A stretch of 64,000 nucleotides of DNA from Rhizobacter terrae (GTDB lineage Bacteria > Pseudomonadota > Gammaproteobacteria > Burkholderiales > Burkholderiaceae_C), in assembly GCF_003852895.1 (NCBI RefSeq), contig NZ_QUSW01000006.1:62001-126000 (forward strand), in the 5' to 3' direction. Of the stretch, positions 23,682-31,714 are shown one piece after another. Every line of letters begins with the position of its first letter. The stretch's first letter is position 1. The translations under genes and the position numbers were made by a program. Under the pieces are notes generated by a model. The model searched no databases, was not told the origin of the DNA, and worked only from the letters and a program-made list of their open reading frames with translations.

Positions 23682-26036
23682 ATGAACAACAACCCGTCCC
23701 CATCCGCCGTGCCGGCCCGCGCCACCGCGGTCTTGCTGGCACTGCTCGCTGCGGCGAACATCATCGGCGGCGGCTGGCTGCTCATGCTGCACGGCAGTCC
23801 GTACTACCTGGTGGCGGGCCTCGGCCTGGCCGCCATTGCCGCCGGGCTGTGGATGCGCAGCGGCGCTGCACGCCCGGGCTATGCCGCTTGGCTGGCGCTG
23901 ACGCTGGCGTGGTCGCTGTGGGAGGTCGGCCTGGACTGGTGGCAGCTGGTGCCGCGGCTGTGGATCTGGTTCGTCATCGGCGCCTGGCTCGCCTTGCCGT
24001 GGATGGGCCGTTCGCTCGGGCAGCTCCACCGCTGGACGGCCCCGCGGCAGGCGGCGCCGCTGATGCTGGCACTCCTGGCCACCGCCCTGGCCGGCATCGC
24101 CGCGCTGCTCACGCCCGCACCTGCACGCGAGGGGCAACTGGTGTCTTCGGCAGCGCCCCAGCCCGCCGCCGGCGCCACCAGCGACTGGCCAAGCTACGGC
24201 GGCACCGCGGCCGGCCAGCGCTACGCCCCGGCCGCCCAGATCACCCCCGCCAACGTCCAGGGCCTGCAGGTCGCGTGGCACTTCCACACCGGCGACAAGC
24301 CCGGCCCCGGCGACCCGACCGAGATCACCAACGAGAACACGCCGCTGGAAGTCGGCGGCAACCTGTACCTGTGCACGCCCCACAGCATCGCGATTGCGCT
24401 GGACGCCGCCACCGGCCGCGAGAAGTGGCGTTTCGACCCGAAGCTGCAAAGCCCGGTGGGCTTCAAGCACTTCGAGCACATGACTTGCCGCGGCGTGTCC
24501 TACCACGACGATGCCGCCTATCAAATCACTGGGCAGTCCTGCCCGCAACGCATCCTGCTGCCCACGGCCGACGCGCGCCTCATCGCGCTGGATGCGAACA
24601 CCGGCCAGCCCTGCCCCGGCTTCGGCCAGGGCGGCACCGTCAACCTGGACGTGCGCGTGGGGCCGCATGCACCGGGCGGCTACTACTCCACCTCGCCGCC
24701 CGCGGTCACGCGCGACCTGGTCATCGTCGGCGGCCACGTGTCGGACAACGTCTCCACCAACGAACCCTCAGGCGTGATCCGCGCCTTCGACGTGCACGAT
24801 GGCCACCTCGTGTGGGCCTGGGACTCGGGGCAACCCGACGACCCGGCGGACATCGCCGGCACGAAAGACTTCACCCACAACTCGCCGAACATGTGGTCGG
24901 TGCCCAGCGTGGACGAGGCGCTGGGCCTCGTCTACCTGCCCATGGGCAACCAGACGCCCGACCAGTGGGGCGGGCAGCGCACCGAGGCCTCGGAACGCGT
25001 GAGCGCCGGCGTGGTGGCGCTGGACGTGGCCACCGGCCGCATGCGCTGGTGGCACCAGTTCGTGCACCACGACCTGTGGGACATGGACGTGGGCGGACAG
25101 CCCAGCCTGGTGGACCTGGACACCGCCGACGGCCGCGTGCCGGCGCTCGTGGCGTCCACGAAGCAAGGCAGCCTCTACGTGCTGGACCGGCGCACCGGCA
25201 AGGCCATCTTGCAGGTCGACGAGAAGCCGGTGCCGCAAGGCGCCGCGCCGGGGGACCGCACCGCGGCGACACAGCCCATGTCCAGGCTGAGCTTCAGCCC
25301 GCCGCCGCTGCGCGAAGCCGACATGTGGGGCAGCACCGCGCTGGACCAGCTGTGGTGCCGCGTGCGCTTCCGCTCGCTGCGCTATGACGGCATGTTCACG
25401 CCGCCATCGCTGCAAGGCTCGCTGGTGTACCCGGGCAACTTCGGCGTGTTCGACTGGGGCGGCGTGTCGGTGGACCCGGTGCGGCAATGGCTGGTGGCCA
25501 ACCCCGACACCATGGCCTTCATCTCGCGGCTCATTCCCAAGAGCGAAAGTCCGAGCGGCGAGCATTCGCACGGCGAGGCCAACGGCATCAAGTACGTCGC
25601 GGGCATTCCCTTCGACATCCAGCTCGAACCCTTCCTCTCGCCGCTGGGCGTTCCCTGCCAGGCGCCGCCCTGGGGCTTCGTGGCCGGCGTGGACCTGCGC
25701 AGCGCCACCATCGCCTGGCAGCACCGCAACGGCACCATCCGCGACAGCTCCTTCCTGCCGCTGCCCTTCCCGCTGGGCGTGCCCAGCCTGGGCGGCACCA
25801 TCGTCACGGCAGGCGGCGTGGCCTTCCTCAGCGGCACGCTGGACAACTACCTGCGCGCCTACGATGCCGCCAATGGTCGCGAGCTGTGGAAGGCGCGCCT
25901 GCCGGCGGGCGGCCAGTCAACGCCGATGAGCTTCGCGGATGCAAAAGGACGCCAGTTCGTCGTGGTGACGGCGGGTGGCCATGGCTCGCTGGGAACCAAG
26001 CCGGGCGACGACGTGATCGCGTACGCCCTGCCCTGA
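23682..26036 (+). CDS. gcd: membrane-bound PQQ-dependent glucose dehydrogenase type
   Basis: A 784-residue quinoprotein. The N-terminal 130 residues make about five TM helices that bind ubiquinone; the rest is the periplasmic eight-bladed propeller starting at DWPSYGGTAAGQRYAPAAQI. Tryptophan-docking repeats such as ALDAATGREKWRFDP, ALDANTGQPCPGFG and AYDAANGRELWKARLP are visible, as is the HDLWDMDVGGQP active-site region. It oxidises glucose (or a related polyol or quinate) to the lactone at the outer face of the inner membrane and passes electrons to quinone. Quinate dehydrogenase is the main alternative within this family. No pqq synthesis genes are in the window. Confidence 0.88.
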   Translation: MNNNPSPSAVPARATAVLLALLAAANIIGGGWLLMLHGSPYYLVAGLGLAAIAAGLWMRSGAARPGYAAWLALTLAWSLWEVGLDWWQLVPRLWIWFVIGAWLALPWMGRSLGQLHRWTAPRQAAPLMLALLATALAGIAALLTPAPAREGQLVSSAAPQPAAGATSDWPSYGGTAAGQRYAPAAQITPANVQGLQVAWHFHTGDKPGPGDPTEITNENTPLEVGGNLYLCTPHSIAIALDAATGREKWRFDPKLQSPVGFKHFEHMTCRGVSYHDDAAYQITGQSCPQRILLPTADARLIALDANTGQPCPGFGQGGTVNLDVRVGPHAPGGYYSTSPPAVTRDLVIVGGHVSDNVSTNEPSGVIRAFDVHDGHLVWAWDSGQPDDPADIAGTKDFTHNSPNMWSVPSVDEALGLVYLPMGNQTPDQWGGQRTEASERVSAGVVALDVATGRMRWWHQFVHHDLWDMDVGGQPSLVDLDTADGRVPALVASTKQGSLYVLDRRTGKAILQVDEKPVPQGAAPGDRTAATQPMSRLSFSPPPLREADMWGSTALDQLWCRVRFRSLRYDGMFTPPSLQGSLVYPGNFGVFDWGGVSVDPVRQWLVANPDTMAFISRLIPKSESPSGEHSHGEANGIKYVAGIPFDIQLEPFLSPLGVPCQAPPWGFVAGVDLRSATIAWQHRNGTIRDSSFLPLPFPLGVPSLGGTIVTAGGVAFLSGTLDNYLRAYDAANGRELWKARLPAGGQSTPMSFADAKGRQFVVVTAGGHGSLGTKPGDDVIAYALP

Positions 26037-26038
26037 GC

Positions 26039-26140
26039 TCAAGCCGGCCAGGGCAGGCCCAGCGCCACGATGGCGGCGCACAGGCAGGCCGTCATCAGCA
26101 CAGTCACCCACTGGTGGCGGTCCAGAGCTGCGTCGTCCAT
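26039..26140 (-). CDS. 33-residue single-TM peptide
   Basis: A short leftward frame with GGAG at 26146-26149 ahead of the ATG. It encodes MDDAALDRHQ, a hydrophobic stretch (WVTVLMTACLCAAIVALGL) and a PWPA end. Its 3' end converges on gcd. A well-placed FNR-type box and -10 element (26172-26177) lie in front, centred at about -41.5, so it is predicted to be made under oxygen limitation, divergently from narX. I know no named family; small single-helix subunits of respiratory complexes look like this. Confidence 0.55.
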   Translation of the reverse strand: MDDAALDRHQWVTVLMTACLCAAIVALGLPWPA

Positions 26141-26199
26141 GTCGATCTCCTAGTGTGCAAGGCGTGGCCGCATTCTGTGCAAGGGATGCCGCGGCCGGC

Positions 26200-26213
26200 T
26201 TGATCCACCTCAA
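26200..26213 (-). promoter_or_regulatory. FNR-type box for the leftward small peptide
   Basis: TTGATCCACCTCAA matches the FNR/ANR consensus TTGAT-N4-ATCAA with one mismatch. Its centre is 41.5 bp from a start at about 26165. The -10 hexamer read leftward at 26177-26172 is CAGAAT (4 of 6 matches). A 25-base leader with a ribosome site then leads to the ATG at 26140. Confidence 0.65.
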
Positions 26214-26222
26214 GGCGGGCGA

Positions 26223-26236
26223 CTGATCTGGATCAA
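26223..26236 (+). promoter_or_regulatory. FNR-type box and promoter of narX
   Basis: CTGATCTGGATCAA matches the FNR consensus with one mismatch. A -10-like TACAGT follows at 26259-26264. Class II spacing (-41.5) places transcription start at about 26270-26271, which is the ATG of narX itself. Confidence 0.68.
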
Positions 26237-26269
26237 GCCGGTGCCTGCCATCGGTTCCTACAGTGCCGC

Positions 26270-28162
26270 ATGCGCACACGGCAGACTCTCGCGTTCCGGC
26301 TCCTCAGCACCGGCCTGGGGTTCCTGGCGCTCGCGCTCGCGTCCATCGCGATGACGCTGTGGGTGACCTGGCAGCTCGAAGGTGGCGCGGCGGCCGTGAA
26401 CGAGGCCGGCCGCATGCGGATGATGAGCTACCGCCTCGCGCTGGAGGCCGCGGCCGGCCCGTCGGCCCGCCTGCAGGCCGGCTTCCGTTCGATGGATGCC
26501 ACGCTGGACCTGCTGGGCACCGGCGATCCGTCGCGCCCCTTGTTCGTCCCCTGGAACTCGGCATCGCGCACCGAGTTCGCGGAGATCCGCCGCGAGTGGA
26601 TCGCCTTGCGCGACGCATGGGCCAGCGGCCGCCGGCCCGCCACCGCGGAAGTCGACGCACTCGTGTCGCATGTGGACCTGCTGGTTTCGCTCATCGAGCA
26701 GCGCCTGTCAGGCTGGACGGATCTGCTGCGCGGCGTGCAGCTCACCATGGTGGGCCTGGCCATCGTCGTGGCCGTGCTGCTGACCTATGCCATGCACCTG
26801 ATGGTGCTGGACCCGCTTCGGCGGCTGGGCCAGGGCGTCCGCGCCATTCGCGCCGGGCTGTTCGGGGCACGCGTGCAGGTCGCGTCGGAAGACGAATTCG
26901 GCGAGCTCGCCGAGGACTTCAATGACATGGCCGCCCGGCTCGAATCGCTCTACGGCGACCTCGAAGGCAAGGTGCGCGAGAAGACCTCGCACCTCGAAGT
27001 CGAACGCGAGCGCATGGCGGCCCTCTACGACGTGAGCGGCTTCGTCTCGCAGGCGGAGTCGCTGGATGACCTCGCGCGCGGCTTCGCGGACAAGGTCAAG
27101 CGCGCCGCATCAGCGGATGCCGCCATCGTGCGCTGGTCCGACGACGGCAGCCGTCACTTCCTCATGCTGGCCCAGCAAGGGCTGCCACCCGCCCTGGCCG
27201 AGCAGGAGCAGTGCCTGCCCAGCGGCGGCTGCCACTGCGGCAACGCCTCGGCGGCGACGGCCGCGCGCAGCATTCCCATCCGGCTGGAAGCCGCGACTGG
27301 CGGTGCCTGCGCCCGTGCGGGCTTCGAGTCGCTGGTGACCGTGCCGGTGGTGCTGCACCACCGGGTGCTGGGCGAGGTGGACCTGCTGTTCCGTGGTCCG
27401 CATGAACTGAGCGGGGATGACCGCGCGCTGGTGGAAGCCATGGCCAGCCACCTGGCCGGCGGCATCGAAGGCCTGCGCGCCGCGGCGGCCGAGCGCGAAG
27501 CCGCGGTGGCCGGCGAGCGCAGCCTGCTCGCGCAGGAGCTGCACGATTCCATCGCGCAGTCGCTGGCCTTCCTCAAGATCCAGGTGGAACTGCTGCGCTC
27601 CGCGCGGCGGCGCGGCGATGCAACAGCGGCCGACCACACCGTGGCCGAGATCGACACCGGCGTGCGCGAGTGCTACGCCGACGTGCGCGAACTGCTGCTG
27701 CACTTCCGCACACGCACCGACAGCGGCGACATCGAGTCGGCGTTGCGCGCCACGCTGCGCAAGTTCGAGATCCAGACGGGCCTGGCCGCCACGCTGGAGA
27801 TGACCGGCCATGGCGTGCCGCTGCCGGCCGACGTGCAGGTGCAGGTGCTGCACGTGGTGCAGGAGGCCCTGTCCAACGTGCGCAAGCATGCCGGCGCGCG
27901 CTCGGTGTCCGTGCGGGTGGCCCAGTCGCCGCAGTGGCGCTTCTCCATCACCGACGACGGTGCCGGGTTCGACTTGGATGACGCGCCCGACGAGAGCCAC
28001 GTGGGGCTTCGCATCATGCGGGAGCGCGCCGGGCGCATCGGCGCCCTGGTGTCGGTGCAGTCGGCGCAAGGCGCCGGCACCACGGTGGAACTCACGGTGC
28101 CCGGGCCTGTGGCGACCGAAGCCGCCACCCCGCCTTCAAGCCTCCAAGGAGTCACTTCATGA
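26270..28162 (+). CDS. narX: nitrate/nitrite sensor histidine kinase NarX
   Basis: A 630-residue inner-membrane kinase. TM1 is at about 9-30. The periplasmic nitrate-binding P-box follows as VNEAGRMRMMSYRLAL (about 44-59). TM2 lies near 160-185, then HAMP, then a GAF-like module with a cysteine cluster (EQCLPSGGCHCGNA, about 315-328). The HisKA_3 box is LLAQELHDSIAQSLAFLKIQ (phosphorylated His near 425), and the ATPase domain has DDGAGFDLDD. The cysteine cluster could sense redox or iron-sulfur state. No ribosome site precedes the ATG and the promoter predicts a leaderless mRNA. The stop overlaps narL by four bases. Confidence 0.92.
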   Translation: MRTRQTLAFRLLSTGLGFLALALASIAMTLWVTWQLEGGAAAVNEAGRMRMMSYRLALEAAAGPSARLQAGFRSMDATLDLLGTGDPSRPLFVPWNSASRTEFAEIRREWIALRDAWASGRRPATAEVDALVSHVDLLVSLIEQRLSGWTDLLRGVQLTMVGLAIVVAVLLTYAMHLMVLDPLRRLGQGVRAIRAGLFGARVQVASEDEFGELAEDFNDMAARLESLYGDLEGKVREKTSHLEVERERMAALYDVSGFVSQAESLDDLARGFADKVKRAASADAAIVRWSDDGSRHFLMLAQQGLPPALAEQEQCLPSGGCHCGNASAATAARSIPIRLEAATGGACARAGFESLVTVPVVLHHRVLGEVDLLFRGPHELSGDDRALVEAMASHLAGGIEGLRAAAAEREAAVAGERSLLAQELHDSIAQSLAFLKIQVELLRSARRRGDATAADHTVAEIDTGVRECYADVRELLLHFRTRTDSGDIESALRATLRKFEIQTGLAATLEMTGHGVPLPADVQVQVLHVVQEALSNVRKHAGARSVSVRVAQSPQWRFSITDDGAGFDLDDAPDESHVGLRIMRERAGRIGALVSVQSAQGAGTTVELTVPGPVATEAATPPSSLQGVTS

Positions 28163-28812
28163 GCACGCCCCTGCGGCTTCTGGTCGTCGACGACCACACC
28201 CTTTTCCGCCGCGGGCTGGTGGCGCTGCTGTCTCAGCATCCGCAGGTGCAGGTCGTGGCCGAAGCCGGCGATGCCGGCGAAGCCCAGCGCCATGCGGTGC
28301 AGCACCAGCCGGACGTGATCCTGCTGGACAACCACCTGCCCGGCGTGCGCGGCGTGGATGCCGTGCCGGGCCTGCGCGAGGCATCGCCTTCCAGCCGCAT
28401 CCTCATGCTCACCGTGAGCGAGGATGCCGACGACCTCGCCGCGGCCTTGCGCGGCGGCGCACAGGGCTACGTGCTGAAGACCATCGACAGCGATGCGCTG
28501 CTCGCTGCCATCGAGCGCTGCGCCGGCGGTGAGTGCGTGGTCAGCCCCGAACTCACGCCCAAGCTGGTGCAGGCCCTGCGCAGCACGGGTCCTGCTGATG
28601 AAGCGCGGGCCGACCCGCTGGCCACCCTCTCGCCGCGCGAGCGCGAGATCACCGCGCAGATCGCCCGAGGCTCCAGCAACAAGGAGATCGCGCGTGTGCT
28701 GGACATCGCCGAGACCACGGTGAAGATCCACGTGCAGCACATCCTGCGCAAGCTCGGCCTGAGTTCGCGCGTGCAGGCCGCGGTGTTCGCCAGCGAGCAC
28801 GGCCTTCGCTGA
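28159..28812 (+). CDS. narL: nitrate response regulator NarL
   Basis: A 217-residue response regulator. The receiver domain has acidic DDH near 12-14, the phospho-accepting aspartate in ILLDNHLPG (about 56) and the conserved lysine in YVLKTID. A LuxR-type DNA-binding domain follows, with LSPREREITAQIARGSSNKEIA near 155-180. It is translated from an ATGA overlap with narX and should control the nar genes downstream together with FNR. Confidence 0.92.
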   Translation: MSTPLRLLVVDDHTLFRRGLVALLSQHPQVQVVAEAGDAGEAQRHAVQHQPDVILLDNHLPGVRGVDAVPGLREASPSSRILMLTVSEDADDLAAALRGGAQGYVLKTIDSDALLAAIERCAGGECVVSPELTPKLVQALRSTGPADEARADPLATLSPREREITAQIARGSSNKEIARVLDIAETTVKIHVQHILRKLGLSSRVQAAVFASEHGLR

Positions 28813-28818
28813 ACGGCC

Positions 28819-28832
28819 TTGATCTGGCGCAA
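28819..28832 (+). promoter_or_regulatory. FNR-type box upstream of narK1
   Basis: TTGATCTGGCGCAA has a perfect left half-site and a degenerate right half. It lies in the 169-bp gap between narL and narK1, the only sizeable gap before the nar structural genes. Class II spacing would place the start near 28867, but the -10 there (TACTCC) is weak, so NarL help may be needed. Confidence 0.6.
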
Positions 28833-28981
28833 GCGAAGCGCCCGATCCCTCCCGGCTACTCCTTCAGAACGATGCACCGCCCTGCGCGGATCGTTCCTCC
28901 GCAGCGGGCGGACTGCACCTCCGATGGATGTTCGCCAGGCCCCCAAACACGGACAGTGGCGATGAAGACAAGGAGCGCCAC

Positions 28982-30286
28982 ATGGCCATCGCCGTCCAAG
29001 CCCAAACCCAACCCGCCGCCGCAGCCAGGCCCGCCCGCCAGGCGCTGTCGGTGCTGATCGTCAGCACCCTCGCTTTCACGGTCTGCTTCATGGTGTGGAT
29101 GATGTTCGGCGTCATCGGCATTCCGCTGCGCAAGGCGCTGAACCTCAACGCCACCGAGTTCGGCCTGCTGACCGCCATGCCGGTGCTCACCGGCTCGCTG
29201 GTGCGCGTGCCGCTGGGCATCTGGACCGACCGCTTCGGCGGCCGCATCGTGATGACGGTGCTCATGGCCGTCACCGTGCCGGCCATCTGGCTCATGGCCT
29301 ACGCCACGCAGTACTGGCACTTCCTGGCCATCGGCCTGTTCGTGGGCCTGGCCGGCGGCGCGTTCTCGGTGGGCACGCCCTACGTGGCCCGCTGGTTCCC
29401 CAAGAGCCAGCAGGGCTTCGCGATGGGCGTGTACGGCGCGGGCAACTCCGGCGCCGCGGTCAACAAGTTCGTGGCGCCCGCGTTGGTGGTGGCCTTCGGC
29501 TGGAGCATGGTGCCGCAGGTCTACGCCGCGGTGATGCTGGGCGCGGTGATCCTCTTCTGGCTCTTCAGCGCCAGCGACCCGTCGCACCTCGTGCCGAGCA
29601 ACCTGTCGTTCCGCGAGCAGTTGAGCGCGCTGAAGGACCCGACGGTGCTCAAGTACTGCCAGTACTACAGCATCGTCTTCGGCGGCTACGTCGCGCTGTC
29701 GCTGTGGATGGTGCAGTACTACGTCGGCGAATACGGCCTGGACATCCGCACCGCCGCCTTGCTGGCCGCCTGCTTCTCGCTGCCCGGCGGCGTGCTGCGC
29801 GCCATCGGCGGCTGGCTGTCCGACCGCTACGGTGCGCACAGCGTCACCTGGTGGGTGATGTGGGTGAGCTGGATCTGCCTCTTCCTGCTGAGCTACCCGC
29901 AGACGGACTTCTCGATCGTCACCGTCAACGGCGTGAAGACCTTCCACATCGGCCTGAACGTCTTCGCCTTCACCGGCCTCATGTTCATCCTCGGCATCGC
30001 CTGGGCCTTCGGCAAGGCCAGCACCTTCAAGTACATCAGCGACCAGTACCCCGGCAACATCGGCGCCATCAGCGGCATCGTGGGCCTGGCCGGCGGACTC
30101 GGCGGCTTCGTGCTGCCCATCCTGTTCGGCGCGCTGATGGACCTCACCGGCATCCGCTCCTCGGCCTTCATGCTGATGTACGGCGTGGTGTGGGTCTCGC
30201 TCATCTGGATGTACTTCACCGAGGTGCGCCGCACGCCCGTCATGGGTGTCAACGCCGGCATGCCCCAGTTCCAACACGCCGCCTGA
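28982..30286 (+). CDS. narK1: nitrate/proton symporter NarK1
   Basis: A 434-residue major facilitator of the nitrate/nitrite porter family with about 12 TM helices. Nitrate-signature glycine-rich motifs are visible: GLAGGAFSVGTPYVARWFP (about 120-138) and SGIVGLAGGLGGFVLPILFG (about 360-380). The ATG at 28982 follows AAGGAG by six bases; longer frames from 28928 lack such a site. NarK1-type proteins usually import nitrate with protons at the start of respiration. The NarK2 gene follows after 24 bp. Confidence 0.92.
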   Translation: MAIAVQAQTQPAAAARPARQALSVLIVSTLAFTVCFMVWMMFGVIGIPLRKALNLNATEFGLLTAMPVLTGSLVRVPLGIWTDRFGGRIVMTVLMAVTVPAIWLMAYATQYWHFLAIGLFVGLAGGAFSVGTPYVARWFPKSQQGFAMGVYGAGNSGAAVNKFVAPALVVAFGWSMVPQVYAAVMLGAVILFWLFSASDPSHLVPSNLSFREQLSALKDPTVLKYCQYYSIVFGGYVALSLWMVQYYVGEYGLDIRTAALLAACFSLPGGVLRAIGGWLSDRYGAHSVTWWVMWVSWICLFLLSYPQTDFSIVTVNGVKTFHIGLNVFAFTGLMFILGIAWAFGKASTFKYISDQYPGNIGAISGIVGLAGGLGGFVLPILFGALMDLTGIRSSAFMLMYGVVWVSLIWMYFTEVRRTPVMGVNAGMPQFQHAA

Positions 30287-30310
30287 TTCCCTTCCCAAGG
30301 AGACACCACC

Positions 30311-31699
30311 ATGGTTTCTGCTCACGTCATCTCGCACTGGGCGCCGGAGGACCAGTCCTTCTGGCACCAGCGCGGCCACTCGGTCGCGCAGCGCAACCTG
30401 TGGATCTCGATCCCCGCGCTCACCCTCGCCTTCGCGGTGTGGATGGTGTGGTCGGTCGTGGTCGTGAACCTGCCCGCCGTCGGCTTCAAGTTCTCGACCA
30501 ACCAGCTCTTCTGGCTGGCCGCCCTGCCCGCCCTGTGCGGCGCCACGCTTCGCATCTTCTATTCCTTTGCCGTGCCCATCTTCGGCGGGCGGCGCTGGAC
30601 GGCCATCTCCACCGCCTCGCTGCTGCTGCCGGCCGTGGGCATCGGCTTCGCGGTGCAGAACCCCGCCACGCCGTATGAGGTGATGGTGGTGCTCGCGCTG
30701 CTGTGCGGCTTCGGCGGCGGCAACTTCGCCTCCAGCATGGCCAACATCAGCTTCTTCTTCCCGAAGGCGCAAAAGGGCACGGCGCTCGGCCTGAACGCGG
30801 GCCTGGGCAACCTGGGTGTGTCGCTGGTGCAGTTCGTGGTGCCGCTGGTCATCACCGCGGGCGTGTTCGGCGGCTGGGGCGGCGAGCCGCAGACGGCCAC
30901 CAAGGCCGGCGTGCACAGCTCGCTGTGGCTGCAGAACGCGGGCTTCATCTGGGTGCCGTTCATCGCGGTGTCCACGCTGCTGGCCTGGTTCGGCATGAAC
31001 GACCTGCAGGACGCCAAGGCCTCCTTTGCGGACCAGGCCGTCATCTTCAAGCGCGCCCACAACTGGTGGATGTGCTGGCTGTACCTGGGCACCTTCGGCA
31101 GCTTCATCGGCTACTCGGCGGGCTTCCCGCTGCTCATCAAGAGCCAGTTCCCGGGCGTCAATGCACTGCAGTACGCCTTCCTGGGCCCCCTGGTCGGCGC
31201 GCTGGTGCGGCCGGTGGGCGGCTGGCTGTCCGACAAGGTGGGCGGCGCACGCGTGACCTTCTGGAACTTCATTGCGATGGCGCTGGGCGTGGTGGCGGTG
31301 CTGCAGTTCCTGCCGGGTCCAGGCCATGCGGGCAACTTCACCGGCTTCCTCGCGTCCTTCCTCGTGCTCTTTGCCACGTCGGGCATCGGCAACGGCTCCA
31401 CTTTCCGCATGATCCCGGTGATCTTCCTCACCGAGCGCCAGCGCGCCGTGCAAGGCCAGGGTCCAGCGGCGCAGGAACAGGCCATCAAGGACGCCAACAA
31501 GGAAGCCGCGGCGGTGCTGGGCTTCAGCTCGGCCATCGGCGCCTATGGCGGCTTCTTCATTCCCAAGAGCTACGGCACGTCCATCGCGCTGACCGGCGGC
31601 ACGGAGGCGGCGCTGTACTGCTTCATCGTCTTCTACATGACCTGCATAGCCATCACCTGGTGGTTCTACAGCCGCAAGAACGCGCCCATGCCTTGCTGA
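30311..31699 (+). CDS. narK2: nitrate/nitrite antiporter NarK2
   Basis: A 462-residue nitrate/nitrite porter. Family motifs are GFGGGNFASSMANISFFFP (about 135-153) and, in the second half, SSAIGAYGGFFIPKSYG (about 410-426). A long insert between helices (about 190-245, 380-405) is typical of the NarK2 branch. NarK2-type proteins exchange nitrate for nitrite, which protects the cell from nitrite made by NarG. The ribosome site AAGGAG lies eight bases upstream. Confidence 0.92.
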   Translation: MVSAHVISHWAPEDQSFWHQRGHSVAQRNLWISIPALTLAFAVWMVWSVVVVNLPAVGFKFSTNQLFWLAALPALCGATLRIFYSFAVPIFGGRRWTAISTASLLLPAVGIGFAVQNPATPYEVMVVLALLCGFGGGNFASSMANISFFFPKAQKGTALGLNAGLGNLGVSLVQFVVPLVITAGVFGGWGGEPQTATKAGVHSSLWLQNAGFIWVPFIAVSTLLAWFGMNDLQDAKASFADQAVIFKRAHNWWMCWLYLGTFGSFIGYSAGFPLLIKSQFPGVNALQYAFLGPLVGALVRPVGGWLSDKVGGARVTFWNFIAMALGVVAVLQFLPGPGHAGNFTGFLASFLVLFATSGIGNGSTFRMIPVIFLTERQRAVQGQGPAAQEQAIKDANKEAAAVLGFSSAIGAYGGFFIPKSYGTSIALTGGTEAALYCFIVFYMTCIAITWWFYSRKNAPMPC

Positions 31700-31714
31700 C
31701 ACCTGGAGCCACTG

